Part shown: positions 18,315 through 29,159 of the stretch, one piece after another
How the letters are laid out: each line of letters begins with the position of its first letter
Position numbering within the stretch: the stretch's first letter is position 1
DNA from: Streptomyces taklimakanensis
GTDB taxonomy: Bacteria; Actinomycetota; Actinomycetes; Streptomycetales; Streptomycetaceae
Reading direction: 5' to 3'
Length of the DNA stretch: 64,000 bases
Assembly (NCBI RefSeq): GCF_009709575.1
Contig: NZ_WIXO01000001.1
Coordinates: 2,234,001 to 2,298,000 of the forward strand
The notes under the pieces: generated by a model
What the model saw: only the letters and a program-made list of their open reading frames with translations
Database searches by the model: none
What the model was told of the DNA's origin: nothing
Position numbers and translations under genes: made by a program

Positions 18315-18677
18315 TCAGCCGGTCGGTTCCAGGAACTCCAGACGGTTGCCGACCGGGTCCGTGGTGTGGAAGCGGCGGTGGCCGGGGAGGGTGTCGTCCC
18401 GGACGACCTCGTGGCCGGCGGCCTCCAGGCGGGTGGCGACGGCCTCGACGTCCCTCACCCGGATGCCGGGGTGGGCCTTGCGGGCGGGTCGGAAGTCCTC
18501 CTCGATCCCCAGGTGGAGCCGGACGTCGCCCGCCTCGAACCAGCAACCGCCGCGGGCCGCGAGCACGGGTGGTTTGGGGGTCTCGGTCATGCCGAGCACC
18601 CCGACGTAGTAGGCGCGCAGGGCGTCCTCGGAGCCGGGTGGGGCGGCGAGTTGGACGTGGTCGAGCGTCTCCAACAC
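18315..18677 (-). CDS. VOC (glyoxalase/bleomycin-resistance fold) family protein
   Basis: This 120-residue protein has the two-beta-alpha-beta-beta-beta layout of the vicinal oxygen chelate superfamily. It opens with LETLDHVQLAAPPGSEDALRAYYVGVLGM and closes with FHTTDPVGNRLEFLEP, including the H near the N-terminus and the E near the end that usually bind metal. The reaction cannot be deduced; members include glyoxalases, dioxygenases and resistance proteins. GTG 18677 follows AAGGAG. It is divergent from the MarR gene, whose operator lies between them, so it is a likely target of that regulator. Confidence 0.8.
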   Translation of the reverse strand: MLETLDHVQLAAPPGSEDALRAYYVGVLGMTETPKPPVLAARGGCWFEAGDVRLHLGIEEDFRPARKAHPGIRVRDVEAVATRLEAAGHEVVRDDTLPGHRRFHTTDPVGNRLEFLEPTG

Positions 18678-18801
18678 GGGTTTCTCCTTCTCGGACGGGC
18701 CCGCGGGCGGCTCGGGCGGGCTTGCGGGCGACGGCGAGGATCCGGCGGAACGGCACGAGGGTGCCGGGGAGGGCCACGGGGAGAGCCTCCCCTTCCAGTT
18801 A

Positions 18802-18826
18802 TCTTGATGTCAAGAGACTTAACATC
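18802..18826. promoter_or_regulatory. MarR-type operator candidate, two overlapping inverted repeats
   Basis: TCTTGA-TG-TCAAGA (18802-18815) is a perfect inverted repeat of the kind bound by MarR proteins. It overlaps GATGTCAAG-AGA-CTTAACATC (18806-18826), which has one mismatch. The site sits between the divergent VOC and MarR genes. Confidence 0.65.
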
Positions 18827-18849
18827 GACAGAACTACTACACTGGTCAC

Positions 18850-19356
18850 ATGCAGGACGAGGTCGACCGATTGGTGGCAGCGTGGCGCCGCGAGCGCCCC
18901 GATCTCGACGTGGAGCCCCTGGAGGTGCTCAGTCGGGTCAGCAGGCTCGCCCGCCACCTCGATCGGGCGCGCCGCATCGCGTTCTCCGAGCACGGCCTGG
19001 AGCCCTGGGAGTTCGACGTGCTGACCGCGCTGCGCCGGGCCGGCGCCCCCTACCAGCTCTCCCCCGGGCAACTGCTCACCCAGACCCTGGTCACCTCCGG
19101 GACGATGACCAACCGGATCGACCGACTGGCGAAGAAGGGGCTCGTCGAGCGGCTGCCCGACCCCAGCGACCGGCGGGGCGTCCTGGTGCGGCTGACGGAC
19201 TCCGGGCGCGACCGCGCCGACCGCGCCCTGGCCGGACTGCTGGAGCAGGAGAGGGCGATCCTCGCCCGGCTCTCGCCGGACCGGCGCGAGGAGCTGGCCG
19301 GACTGCTGCGGCAGCTCACCGCCCCCTTCGACAACCTCTCCGCGGGCCACGACTAG
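18850..19356 (+). CDS. MarR-family transcriptional regulator
   Basis: This 168-residue winged-helix regulator has the recognition region TSGTMTNRIDRLAKKGLVERLPDPSDRRGVLVRLTDSGR typical of MarR. It probably represses itself and the divergent VOC gene through the palindromes at 18802-18826. No ribosome binding site is visible before the ATG at 18850. A TACACT -10-like box ends only 6 nt upstream, so the mRNA may be leaderless. The effector is unknown. Confidence 0.85.
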   Translation: MQDEVDRLVAAWRRERPDLDVEPLEVLSRVSRLARHLDRARRIAFSEHGLEPWEFDVLTALRRAGAPYQLSPGQLLTQTLVTSGTMTNRIDRLAKKGLVERLPDPSDRRGVLVRLTDSGRDRADRALAGLLEQERAILARLSPDRREELAGLLRQLTAPFDNLSAGHD

Positions 19357-19439
19357 GCACCGGCCCCGGGGACGGCACGCCCGTCCGGCTGTCATGATCC
19401 TGACACACGATCGTGGTGCCGCCCCGTCTCCCACGGCAC

Positions 19440-20201
19440 CTATGTCGCCACGTGCTCCAGATCCGCCGGACAGACCCCCGCCCGCCGGGCCAGCGCCACC
19501 GCCGCCAGGGTGGAGTGCACCCCCAGCTTGCCCAGGACGTTCTGCATGTGGGTGCGGACGGTGTGCGGGGAGAGGTAGAGGCGCTCGGCGACCGCCTTGC
19601 GCCCCAGCCCGGCCACCATGCACCGCAGCACCTCGTGCTCGCGCGGCGTCAACGACTCCACCAGCCGCTCGCTCTCGGTGCGGTGCCGGCGGGCCGCCGT
19701 CAACTCGCGCAGCACCCCCGTCAACAGCGCGGGCGGCAGGTGCGTCTCGTCCCGCAGCACGCCCCGGACCACCTGGAGCAGCCGGGAGAGCGAGCAGTCC
19801 TTGGCGACCCAGCCCGACGCCCCGGCCTGGAGCGCCGCGGCCGCGCGCCCCGGATCGTCGCGTTCGGCGAGCACGACCGTGCGGACACCGGGGTGGACGG
19901 TGTGGACCCGCGCCACCAGGGGCATCCCGCCGGCCGCGCCCGGCGCCTCCGCGCCACCGGAGAACTCCCCCGTCCGACAGGCCGCGCCCGGCGCCTCCGG
20001 GCGCGCATCGCCCAACTCGGCGTCGACCAGCAGCACGTCGAACCGACGCCCCTCGGCACCGGCCCGCTCCAGGGCGCGCAGGGCCGCGGGGAGGCTGCCC
20101 GCGGCGGCCACTTCCACGTCCTGCTCCACCGCGAGCGCAGCGGCGAGCGACTCGGCGAATATGCGGTGGTCGTCCACCACGAGAACCCGGATACGTTGCA
20201 C
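19440..20201 (-). CDS. LuxR/NarL-family response regulator, orphan
   Basis: This 253-residue protein has an N-terminal receiver domain (RIRVLVVDDHRIFAESLAAAL) with the acidic pair DD and a candidate phospho-acceptor in LLVDAELGD. A C-terminal LuxR HTH (LTPREHEVLRCMVAGLGRKAVAERLYLSPHTVRTHMQNVLGKLG) follows. An Ala/Gly/Pro-rich insert of about 25 residues interrupts the receiver after the Asp-bearing strand. GTG 20201 is preferred to GTG 20207 because AGGGGG is properly spaced. No kinase is adjacent. It lies upstream of nothing on its strand and is followed by the MarR gene tail to tail. Confidence 0.82.
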   Translation of the reverse strand: MQRIRVLVVDDHRIFAESLAAALAVEQDVEVAAAGSLPAALRALERAGAEGRRFDVLLVDAELGDARPEAPGAACRTGEFSGGAEAPGAAGGMPLVARVHTVHPGVRTVVLAERDDPGRAAAALQAGASGWVAKDCSLSRLLQVVRGVLRDETHLPPALLTGVLRELTAARRHRTESERLVESLTPREHEVLRCMVAGLGRKAVAERLYLSPHTVRTHMQNVLGKLGVHSTLAAVALARRAGVCPADLEHVAT

Positions 20202-20503
20202 GCACACCCCCTGCCGCCGTAGAGGACCCCGCCCGTGCCGGCGCGGCGCCCGGCGCTGGGACCGGCTCGGCCGCACAGCCGCCGCCGTGCACTGCCGGTA
20301 CCCGCGCCGGACACCGTCATCCGGCGTGTCTCGCCCCCTGATGCGCACCGGCCCCCACCGGTGCTGCTCATCAGCGTACGGCGGGGGTCCGGCATGGGAA
20401 GAGGGTTGGGGAAAACTGTCCGGTCCGGCGGCCCGTTCGGACACCACTGGCGCGGTATGTGCCCCTCCCCCGGCACCGAGTGATCGTTTCCGACGAGAAG
20501 TGG
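20202..20503. other. Gap between response regulator and galK
   Basis: This 302-bp stretch holds the promoter of the response regulator and the end of the gal transcript. A short hairpin GCACCGG/CCGGTGC (20345-20364) and a TGTCCG...CGGACA inverted pair near 20419-20445 are visible. No coding region with convincing composition was seen. Confidence 0.5.
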
Positions 20504-21726
<1,223 letters not shown>

Positions 21727-21730
<4 letters not shown>

Positions 21731-22755
21731 GCTCCGCCTCCCGACGTGCTCCGCGTCTCCCGCCCCCGGGCGAAGGCCCAGGCGTCGGCGACGATGTCCT
21801 TCAGTTCGGGGCGGGACGGCCGCCAGCCCAGCCGCCTCCTGGCCCGGTCGGCGGAGGCGACCAGGAACGCCGGGTCGCCGCCCCGGCGCGGCGCCACCTT
21901 CTCGGGGATCGGGTGGCCGGTGACCTCGCGGACCGTCCGGATCACCTCGCGGACGGAGAAGCCGTTGCCGTTGCCGAGGTTGCACACCAGGTGCTCGCCC
22001 GCCTCGGCGGCGACCAGCGCCAGCAGATGGGCCTCGGCCAGGTCGGCGACGTGGATGTAGTCGCGCACGCAGGTGCCGTCGGGCGTGGGGTAGTCGTCGC
22101 CGTAGACGGAGATCGCCTCCCGCCGGCCGAGGGCGACGTCGAGCACCAGCGGGATGAGGTGCGACTCGGGGTCGTGCCGCTCCCCCAGGACGGTTCCGCT
22201 CGGGCCGCGGTAGGCGCCGGCCACGTTGAAGTAGCGCAGCGAGACGGCGGCCAGGCCGTGGGCCGCGCACTCGCCGGCGATCATGTGGTCCACGGCGAGC
22301 TTGGAGGCGCCGTAGGGGTTGGTCGGCGCGGTGGGGGCGTCCTCGGGGATGGGGACCTCCTCGGGCTCGCCGTAGGTGGCGGCCGTGGAGGAGAACACCA
22401 GGGTGCGCACGCCCGCCCCGCGCATGGCGTCCAACAGCGCCATCGTGCCGCCGACGTTGTTGCTCCAGTACTTCTCGGGGCGGACGACGGACTCGCCGAC
22501 CTGCGAACTGGCCGCGAAGTGGAGCACCGCGTCGTAGGCGGGGCCGTCCCCGCCGGCGGCAGGGGGGCCGTCCAGCAGGCGCGCGGCGTCCTGGACGCGG
22601 CCCTCGACGAACTCCGCGCCGGCGGGCACCGCCTCCCGGAAGCCGGTGGACAGGTCGTCCAGGACCGTCACCCGGTGTCCCGCCTCCAGCAGGTGCGCCG
22701 CCACGACGCTGCCGACGTAACCGGCACCGCCGGTCACCAGATACCTGCCGCTCAC
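21727..22755 (-). CDS. galE: UDP-glucose 4-epimerase
   Basis: GalE interconverts UDP-galactose and UDP-glucose using tightly bound NAD+. The 342-residue extended SDR has the nucleotide motif GGAGYVGS at the N-terminus, STAATYGEP and the catalytic YGASK. It also has conserved RYFNVAGA and [11 protein letters not shown] segments. The GTG at 22755 overlaps the galT stop by GTGA, and its own stop overlaps galK in the same way. Confidence 0.95.
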
Positions 22756-23867
22756 TCGCTCGCCACCTCTCGCAGTCGCTCCGCCGCGGTCTCCGGCGGC
22801 ACGTCGTTGATGAACACGCCCATGCCGGACTCCGAGCCGGCCAGGTACTTCAGCTTGCCGGACGTGCGTCGGATCGTGAAAAGTTCCAGGTGGAGGGCGA
22901 AGTCCGCCCGTCCGGACCACTCCTTCTCCCCCTCCGGCCCCAGGGGCGCCTGGTGCCAGCCGGAGATGTAGGGCGTGGGCGGTTCGTCGGGGCCGAAGAT
23001 CCGGTCGAAGCGCCGCAGCAGCTCCAGGTAGACACCGGGGAACTCCCCGCGGGCGGCGTCGTCCAACTCCGTCAGGTCCGGCACCCGCCGCCTGGGGTAC
23101 AGGTGCACCTCGTAGGGCCAGCGCGCGGCGTGCGGCACGAAGGCGGTCCAGTGGTCGGTGTCCATCACCACCCGCCGTCCCTCGGCGCGTTCGGCGGCGA
23201 CGACGTCGTCGAAGAGGTTGCCGCCCGTGCGCTCGCGGTGGGCGGCGGCCGAGCGGAGCGTCCGCTCGGTGCGCGGGGTGACGAAGGGGTAGGCGTAGAT
23301 CTGGCCGTGGGGGTGGCCGAGGGTGACGCCGATCTCCCGGCCCCGGTTCTCGAAGCAGAACACCTGCCGTACTCCGGGCAGCGCCGACAGTTCGGCGGTG
23401 CGGTCGGTCCAGGCGTCCAGCACCAGGGCGGCCCGCTCGTCGGTGAGGTCGGCGAAGGAGGCGTCGTGGTCGGAGGTGAAGCAGACCACCTCGCACCGAC
23501 CGGCGCCCGGAGCGTGCGGGAAGAGCCCTCCGGGGTCCTCGGCCGTCGCCGGGCCGGGCGGGCCCGCCAGGGACGGGAAGCGGTTCTCGAAGACGGCCAC
23601 CTGGTAGTCCTCGGCGGGGACCTCCGTCATCCGCCCGTTCCGGGACGGGCAGAGCGGGCATTCATTCTGTGGCGGGTGGTACGTACGTGCCTGACGGTGC
23701 GCGGTGACGGCGACCCACTCGTCGAGCAACGGGTCGTGGCGGATCTCCGACGCCGTGGCGACGGCGTCCAGGGGGCGCCGGTCGACGGCGTCGCGTCCCG
23801 CGGTGTCGTGAACGTCGTAGTAGACGAGTTCACGGCCATCGGCGAGGCGGGTCGGGGTCTTCTTCAC
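22752..23867 (-). CDS. galT: Galactose-1-phosphate uridylyltransferase
   Basis: GalT swaps UMP between UDP-glucose and galactose-1-phosphate. The 371-residue HIT-superfamily enzyme carries the active-site [11 protein letters not shown] and a zinc-type CPLCPS. The GTG at 23867 comes 7 nt after GGGAGA. The 51-bp open extension upstream is promoter DNA and is not taken as coding. It is the first gene of the operon, which reads away from the symporter. Confidence 0.95.
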   Translation of the reverse strand: MKKTPTRLADGRELVYYDVHDTAGRDAVDRRPLDAVATASEIRHDPLLDEWVAVTAHRQARTYHPPQNECPLCPSRNGRMTEVPAEDYQVAVFENRFPSLAGPPGPATAEDPGGLFPHAPGAGRCEVVCFTSDHDASFADLTDERAALVLDAWTDRTAELSALPGVRQVFCFENRGREIGVTLGHPHGQIYAYPFVTPRTERTLRSAAAHRERTGGNLFDDVVAAERAEGRRVVMDTDHWTAFVPHAARWPYEVHLYPRRRVPDLTELDDAARGEFPGVYLELLRRFDRIFGPDEPPTPYISGWHQAPLGPEGEKEWSGRADFALHLELFTIRRTSGKLKYLAGSESGMGVFINDVPPETAAERLREVASE

Positions 23868-23986
23868 CTGGGGTCTCCCTATACTACGACCCAAACATAA
23901 TCGAACATAAAAAACCATGAGTGAACATTGACGTCAAGGGGCTCCCCCCCACACCGGCCCCGTCACGCCATGGAGGCGACCTGCTC
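23868..23986. promoter_or_regulatory. Divergent gal promoter/operator region
   Basis: This is an unusually AT-rich 119-bp segment. AACATAA occurs at 23894-23900 and 23904-23910, spaced 10 bp (one helical turn). A third GAACATT lies at 23923-23929, and a TTGACGTCAA palindrome at 23928-23937. On the minus strand TAGTAT (23886 to 23881) is a good -10 for galT. The repeats are the obvious candidates for a sugar-responsive repressor shared by galT and the symporter. Confidence 0.6.
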
Positions 23987-25657
23987 ATGCCCCACCAGTT
24001 GGCCCAGGATCTCCGGCTCCCCACGAACGCGCTCGACTACGCGATCCTCGCCATCTACTTCCTCGTCGTCCTGGGAGTCGGGTTCGCGGCCCGGCGCAGC
24101 ATCAAGACCAGCCTCGACTTCTTCCTCTCCGGCCGCTCGCTGCCCGCCTGGGTCACCGGCCTCGCCTTCATCGCGGCCAACCTCGGCGCCCTGGAGATCC
24201 TGGGCATGGCCGCCAACGGCGCGCAGTACGGCGTCTACACCGTGCACTGGTACTGGGTGGGCGCCATCCCGGCCATGGTCTTCCTCGGTCTGGTGATGAT
24301 GCCCTTCTACTACGGGTCACGGGTGCGCTCGGTGCCCGAGTTCCTGCTGCACCGCTTCGGCCCGTCCTCCCACCTGCTCAGCGGCGTGCTGTTCTCGGCC
24401 GCCTCGGTGCTGATCGCGGGCGTCAACCTCTACGCGCTCGCCATCGTCCTGGAGGCGCTGCTGGGCTGGCCGCAGTGGGTCTCCATCGTCGTCGCGGGCC
24501 TGTTCGTGCTGCTGTACATCACCCTGGGCGGCCTGTCCTCGGCCATCTACAACGAGGTCGTGCAGTTCTTCGTGATCCTGGCCGGGCTGATCCCGCTGAC
24601 CGTCCTCGCCCTGACCCGGGTGGGTGGCTGGAGCGGGCTGCGCGACTCGCTCACCGCCTCGCAGGGCGACAACTTCGTCTCCGCCTGGGGCGGCACCGGC
24701 ATCGGTTCGGACAACCCGCTCGGCGCCAACTGGCTCACCATCGTGCTCGGCCTGGGCTTCGCCCTGAGCTTCGGCTACTGGACGACCAACTTCGCCGAGG
24801 TGCAGCGCGCCCTGTCCGCCAAGAACCTCTCCGCCGCCCAGCGCACCCCGCTGATCGCGGCCTTCCCCAAGATCTTCATTCCGGCGCTCGTCGTCATCCC
24901 CGGCCTGGTCGCGCTGGTGGTCGCCCCCGACATCGGCCCGGGCAGCGGCCTGGAGTACAACGAGGCGATCCCGCTGCTGATGCGGGACCTGCTGCCCAAC
25001 GGTGTGCTGGGCATCGCGGTGACCGGTCTGCTCGCCGCCTTCATGGCCGGCATGGCCGCCAACGTCTCGGCCTTCAACACGGTGTTCACCCATGACATCT
25101 GGAGGGCCTACCTGGTGAAGGGCCGCCCCGACTCGTACTACGTCACCACCGCCCGGGTCGTCACCGCCGTCGGCGTGCTGCTGGGCATGGGGACGGCGTT
25201 CATCGCGGCGACGTTCAGCAACATCATGAACTACCTCCAGACGCTGTTCTCCTTCTTCAACGTGCCGCTGTTCACCGTCTTCATCATCGGCATGTTCTGG
25301 CGGCGGATGACGCCCGCCGCCGGTTTCTGGGGACTGCTGGCCGGCACGGTCGCGGCGATGATCAACTACTTCTGGTTCTACCGGGGCGGGCTGGTCGACA
25401 TCCCCTCCGACCAGGGCGCCAACTTCGTCTCCGCCATCATCGCCTTCGTCGTCGGCGCCGTCGTCGTCGGCGCCGTCACCCTCTTCACCAAACCGAAGCC
25501 CGTCGAGCAGTTGGCCGGTCTGGTGTACGGCACCCGGGCGCCCGGCGTGGCCGAGCCGGCGGCGGCGGGCGACGAGGCGTGGTACCGCAGGCCCGCACTG
25601 CTGGGCTGGGGCGCTCTCGTGCTCGCCGCCCTGTGCTACATCCCGTTCTCCTTCTGA
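23987..25657 (+). CDS. Sodium:solute symporter (SSS family), probable galactose uptake
   Basis: This 556-residue polytopic membrane protein has about 13-14 hydrophobic helices. It carries SSS-family features such as GFAARRSIKTSLDFFLSGRSLPAWVTG near the start and GYWTTNFAEVQRALSAKN in the middle. It is related to SglT-type sodium/galactose carriers. The ATG at 23987 (GGAGG about 9 nt upstream) is preferred to GTG 23921, which would place the gal operator inside the coding region. Its divergence from galTEK makes galactose the likely substrate. Confidence 0.88.
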   Translation: MPHQLAQDLRLPTNALDYAILAIYFLVVLGVGFAARRSIKTSLDFFLSGRSLPAWVTGLAFIAANLGALEILGMAANGAQYGVYTVHWYWVGAIPAMVFLGLVMMPFYYGSRVRSVPEFLLHRFGPSSHLLSGVLFSAASVLIAGVNLYALAIVLEALLGWPQWVSIVVAGLFVLLYITLGGLSSAIYNEVVQFFVILAGLIPLTVLALTRVGGWSGLRDSLTASQGDNFVSAWGGTGIGSDNPLGANWLTIVLGLGFALSFGYWTTNFAEVQRALSAKNLSAAQRTPLIAAFPKIFIPALVVIPGLVALVVAPDIGPGSGLEYNEAIPLLMRDLLPNGVLGIAVTGLLAAFMAGMAANVSAFNTVFTHDIWRAYLVKGRPDSYYVTTARVVTAVGVLLGMGTAFIAATFSNIMNYLQTLFSFFNVPLFTVFIIGMFWRRMTPAAGFWGLLAGTVAAMINYFWFYRGGLVDIPSDQGANFVSAIIAFVVGAVVVGAVTLFTKPKPVEQLAGLVYGTRAPGVAEPAAAGDEAWYRRPALLGWGALVLAALCYIPFSF

Positions 25658-25692
25658 GCGCCCGCACCGCACAGCGAAGGATGTGATCCACC

Positions 25693-26115
25693 GTGACGAA
25701 CGGCAAGAACGACCCGACCGGACCCCACGGCTCCCAGGACCCCCACGAGACCGGCGCGCCCGGCACCCCGGGCACGGACTGGCGCGAGGAGGAGATCGAG
25801 CTGGAGGGGCGCTCGGTCAGCGCCGCCCGACTGTTCGACATCCGCCGCGTCATCGGCGTGCTCTTCGTGGTCTACGGCGTCCTGGTCACCCTCGCCGGGT
25901 TCTTCGTCTCCGACGAGGACCTGAGGAAGGCCCAGGACATCAACATCAACCTCTGGACCGGGCTGTCGATGCTCGCGCTCGGGCTGCTGTTCCTGCTCTG
26001 GCTGCGACTGAGCCCGACCGTTCCGCCGCCGCCGCGACGGGAGGCGGAGGAGGGGCCGGGGCCCGGCCCCGGCCCCGGGACCGGACCGGAGGCCGGAGCG
26101 CCCGACGCCCGATGA
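25693..26115 (+). CDS. Small two-helix membrane protein
   Basis: This 140-residue protein begins at GTG 25693, 35 bp after the symporter stop, so probably in the same transcript. The N-terminal 40 residues are polar and disordered. Two transmembrane helices (about residues 52-72 and 90-112) follow, then a Pro/Gly/Glu-rich tail. I do not recognise a family beyond an uncharacterised Streptomyces membrane protein. Accessory function to the symporter is possible by position only. Confidence 0.7.
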   Translation: MTNGKNDPTGPHGSQDPHETGAPGTPGTDWREEEIELEGRSVSAARLFDIRRVIGVLFVVYGVLVTLAGFFVSDEDLRKAQDININLWTGLSMLALGLLFLLWLRLSPTVPPPPRREAEEGPGPGPGPGTGPEAGAPDAR

Positions 26116-26155
26116 GCCCCGGCCGGGGCGTCCGACGCGGCAGGGGACCGGCCCG

Positions 26156-26872
26156 TCAGCCCGTCCCCTCGCCTCCTCCTCCCGCACCGAACGCCCCGGC
26201 CGCGCCGGAGCCGGTGGCCCGGTCCAGCAGCCCGGTGCGGGCCGCGAGCGCCGCCGCCTCCAGCCGCGAGCCGACCCCGAGCTTCATCAGCACCCGCTGC
26301 ACGTGCGTACGGGCGGTGCTGGAGGCTATCCCCATGCCCACCGCGATCCGCCGGGTGTCCTCCCCCTCCGCCACCCGCACCAGTACCTCGACCTCCCGCG
26401 GGGTGAGCATCCGCAGCAGCCGGGCGCCCTCGTCGTCCGGTTCGGCACTGGGGTCGAGCAACTCCGCGAAGGCGCCCTGGAGCAGTTGCGGTGCCACCGC
26501 CACCTCCCCGGCGCGCGCCCTGACCATGCCGCGCTCGACGCCCTCGATCCGCTCGTCGTGCCGCACGTAGCCCGACGCGCCCGCCGCGAACGCCGCCGCG
26601 ATGCCCCGCGGGTCGGGCACCGGCCCCAGCACCACCACCGCGACCCGCGGCCTCTCCCGCTTGATCCGCGCCACGGGGTCGAACGCGCCCGGCCCCGCGG
26701 GCGCCGTCGTCCCCCACAGGCACACCTCCGGTGCCCGGCCGATCACCAACTCGGCCGCCCCCGCGGCCGGCGCGGCGGCGGCCAGCACCCGGTGTCCGCG
26801 CAATCTCAGCGCCGAGGCGAGCGCCTCGGCGTGCAGGCGGTGATCGTCGACCACCACGAGCCGCACGGTCAT
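26156..26872 (-). CDS. LuxR-type regulator with degenerate receiver domain
   Basis: This 238-residue protein has a receiver-like N-terminus (VRLVVVDDHRLHAEALASALRLRG) and a C-terminal LuxR HTH (LTPREVEVLVRVAEGEDTRRIAVGMGIASSTARTHVQRVLMKLG). At the position where the phospho-acceptor Asp is expected the sequence reads EVCLWGTTA, so the receiver cannot be phosphorylated in the normal way. Such atypical regulators act without a kinase, sometimes by binding ligands. ATG 26872 follows AGGGG. It is convergent with the small membrane gene. A 14-bp palindrome (26116-26129) lies between the two stops. Confidence 0.8.
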   Translation of the reverse strand: MTVRLVVVDDHRLHAEALASALRLRGHRVLAAAAPAAGAAELVIGRAPEVCLWGTTAPAGPGAFDPVARIKRERPRVAVVVLGPVPDPRGIAAAFAAGASGYVRHDERIEGVERGMVRARAGEVAVAPQLLQGAFAELLDPSAEPDDEGARLLRMLTPREVEVLVRVAEGEDTRRIAVGMGIASSTARTHVQRVLMKLGVGSRLEAAALAARTGLLDRATGSGAAGAFGAGGGGEGTG

Positions 26873-27032
26873 CCACACCCCTGTCGTCCGGTCCGCCGCG
26901 GGCCGGGCTCCGTACCGGCCCACCCCGGCCCGGCTCCGCCATGCCCCCGGAAGCTACACGCTCGCCCGGCACGGCGCTCCCCTTCGGACAAGAACTCCGG
27001 AATCCCGACGGGATCCGACCCGAACGCACGCG

Positions 27033-27073
27033 GGCGGCCCCGCGTTCCCCCACAGGGGGGACGCGGGGCCGCC
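27033..27073 (-). terminator. Terminator of the PQQ-like propeller gene
   Basis: 19-bp arms (27033-27051 and 27055-27073) with one mismatch and a 3-nt loop lie about 95 bp after the stop of the 27168 gene. Confidence 0.8.
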
Positions 27074-27167
27074 TCGCCGCTCCCCGGACCGACCGGCTCG
27101 ATCACCCCCGGTTCGCCGCCCGTCGGCCCCCGCGCCCCGTGGGGCGGGGCGGGCGGGCGGCACCCGG

Positions 27168-29159
27168 TCAGTGGTAGGCCACGATCGCCATGTTGCTCAG
27201 GCCGGCGCGGGCGTAGAACTTGTGGTTCACCAGGAAGAGGCGACCGTCCTTCCAGTACGGGGCCACGTCCGTGCCGGTGGCCATGTCGTACTCCTTCTTC
27301 ACCGCGTCGTCCGGCATCTCCATCCGCGGGGACGCCTCGCCGGTCTTCGGGTCGAGCGCGACGACCTGGCCCGGGTTCCGGTAGTCGGGGAGCTCGTACG
27401 CGATCAGCGTGCCGTCCTCCACCGCCACCGGGACGATCTGGCCCCCGTCGGTCGGCTCGCCCAGCCACTTCGGCTTGCCGTTGGTGAGGTCGAAGGCGAT
27501 GACCTCGTTGGTACGGCCGTACTCGGCGTCACCCTGGTGCGGCTGCGAGGTGAGGTACAGGGTGTCGCCGTCCACCACCGTGCCGGGGCAGTTGCCGAGC
27601 GAGATGCCGCGGCAGCCCAGGTCGTGCCGCTCCTTGGATATGGAGATCTTGCGCTGGAGCTCGCCGTCCTTCGACAGGATCATCAGGTCCGTGATGTCGA
27701 TGCTGGACTCACCGCCGGCGTTGACACCGAGCACCACCGGGTCGGTGGAGAACACCTTGCGGACGTCGATGCCCTTGGGAACGCTCCACTCCCACGCCTT
27801 CTTGCCGCCCTGGCCCACTCCCTGGACCTTCTGCGCACCACCGAAGCCGCACTCGATCTTGGCGATGAGCTGCGCTCCGCCGGAGTAGCCGCGGTCCTTG
27901 CACTCGGACCCCTGCTCCTGCTGCCACAGCTCCTTGCCGGTGGTCAGGTCGTAGCCGACCGCGTTGCCGATCCAGGCGGCGGCGGCCATGTTGCCGCTGA
28001 CCGCCATCTCGGTGTAGCTGAACTCCGAGGCGCTCTCGCGCTTCGAGGGGAGTTCCTTCTTCCACAGTTCCTCGCCCTTGGCGAGGTCGATGCCCATGAT
28101 GAACTCGCAGCGCCGACCGTACTGCACCACGGTCTTGTCGCCCGACGTCTCGTAGGCCGCGGCGCAGCTCTTCGGGCGGGGCATCTCGATGGACCACGCC
28201 TCCTCGCCGGTCTCCATGTCGTAGGCCGTGGTGGAGGTCGTGGTGGTCTTGACGAGGTTGTCGCCCACGAACCAGGTGCCGGGGACGTCCGTGAGGATGT
28301 CGTCCTTGTCCACCTCGGGCGGTTCGACCTCCCAGGCGACCTCGGCGTCGATCACCTCCGTCCCGCCCTCGGCGCCCTTCTTCTCCCCCTCGGCTCCGGT
28401 GCCGCCGTCCGTGGTGCCCTCGCCGGTGCTCTTGTCGCCCTTGGCCCGCTCGTCCTCACCGCCCTGGCCGGCCAGGAACCAGACGCCGCCACCGGCCACC
28501 AACAGGACCGCGACGACCGCCGCGACGACGATCATCACCTTGTTCCTGTTGCCGCCCCCGCCGTTGCCGGCGGTCATGGGCTGCGTCGGGTACTGGCCGT
28601 ACTGCCCGTACCCGTACGGCGGCTGCTGTCCGTACGCCTGCGGTTGGCCGTACGGCGGCTGCTGCCCGTATCCCTGCGGCTGACCGTACGGCGGCTGCTG
28701 CCCGTATCCCTGCGGCTGACCGTACGGGCCCTGGCCGGGCTGCCCCGGGTGACCGTAGGCCGGCGCCCCGCCCGGCTGCTGCGGGTAGCCGTACGAGGGC
28801 GGCTGCCCCGGCGAACCCGGCTGTCCTGGGGGCTGCGGTGGCTGCCCGTAGGGCGTCGTCGGCTCCTGCGGCGCGCCGAAACCGCCCGACGGCGGTTGGT
28901 CGGACGGCGCCACCTGCGGCGCGACCTGCGTCGGGGTCCGCGGAGGGCCCTGCGGCGACTCGTCGGACGGAGGCTGGGAGGACTTGCTCAGCGAGGGCCG
29001 CTCCGCTCCCTCCGACCGTTCCGTCCCGTCCGACCGCTCCGGTCGTTCGGCCTGTTCGGGCCCGTCCTGCTGCTCTGCGCCGGCGGACGCCGGCGGCTCC
29101 TGTGGTGCGCCGAAGCCGTCCGGCGACGGTTGGTTGGGAGGTGGTGGCGGCTGCGACAT
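27168..29159 (-). CDS. Membrane-anchored PQQ-like beta-propeller protein with disordered cytoplasmic N-terminus
   Basis: This 663-residue protein has three parts. Residues 1-190 are Pro/Gln/Gly/Tyr-rich, with tandem [12 protein letters not shown] units. One transmembrane helix follows (about 200-222, [24 protein letters not shown]). The large extracellular domain has PQQ-type propeller blades ([57 protein letters not shown]). Such domains in actinobacteria are scaffolds or sensors rather than PQQ enzymes. The ATG at 29159 is preferred to 29174 because GAGGAA lies 8 nt upstream. No kinase domain is present, unlike related serine/threonine kinases with the same ectodomain. Confidence 0.8.
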   Translation of the reverse strand: MSQPPPPPNQPSPDGFGAPQEPPASAGAEQQDGPEQAERPERSDGTERSEGAERPSLSKSSQPPSDESPQGPPRTPTQVAPQVAPSDQPPSGGFGAPQEPTTPYGQPPQPPGQPGSPGQPPSYGYPQQPGGAPAYGHPGQPGQGPYGQPQGYGQQPPYGQPQGYGQQPPYGQPQAYGQQPPYGYGQYGQYPTQPMTAGNGGGGNRNKVMIVVAAVVAVLLVAGGGVWFLAGQGGEDERAKGDKSTGEGTTDGGTGAEGEKKGAEGGTEVIDAEVAWEVEPPEVDKDDILTDVPGTWFVGDNLVKTTTTSTTAYDMETGEEAWSIEMPRPKSCAAAYETSGDKTVVQYGRRCEFIMGIDLAKGEELWKKELPSKRESASEFSYTEMAVSGNMAAAAWIGNAVGYDLTTGKELWQQEQGSECKDRGYSGGAQLIAKIECGFGGAQKVQGVGQGGKKAWEWSVPKGIDVRKVFSTDPVVLGVNAGGESSIDITDLMILSKDGELQRKISISKERHDLGCRGISLGNCPGTVVDGDTLYLTSQPHQGDAEYGRTNEVIAFDLTNGKPKWLGEPTDGGQIVPVAVEDGTLIAYELPDYRNPGQVVALDPKTGEASPRMEMPDDAVKKEYDMATGTDVAPYWKDGRLFLVNHKFYARAGLSNMAIVAYH
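28612..28727 (-). repeat. 36-bp tandem repeat, about three copies
   Basis: Three near-identical 36-bp units encode the [12 protein letters not shown] segment of the propeller protein N-terminus. The last two copies are almost exact, suggesting recent expansion. Confidence 0.75.
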
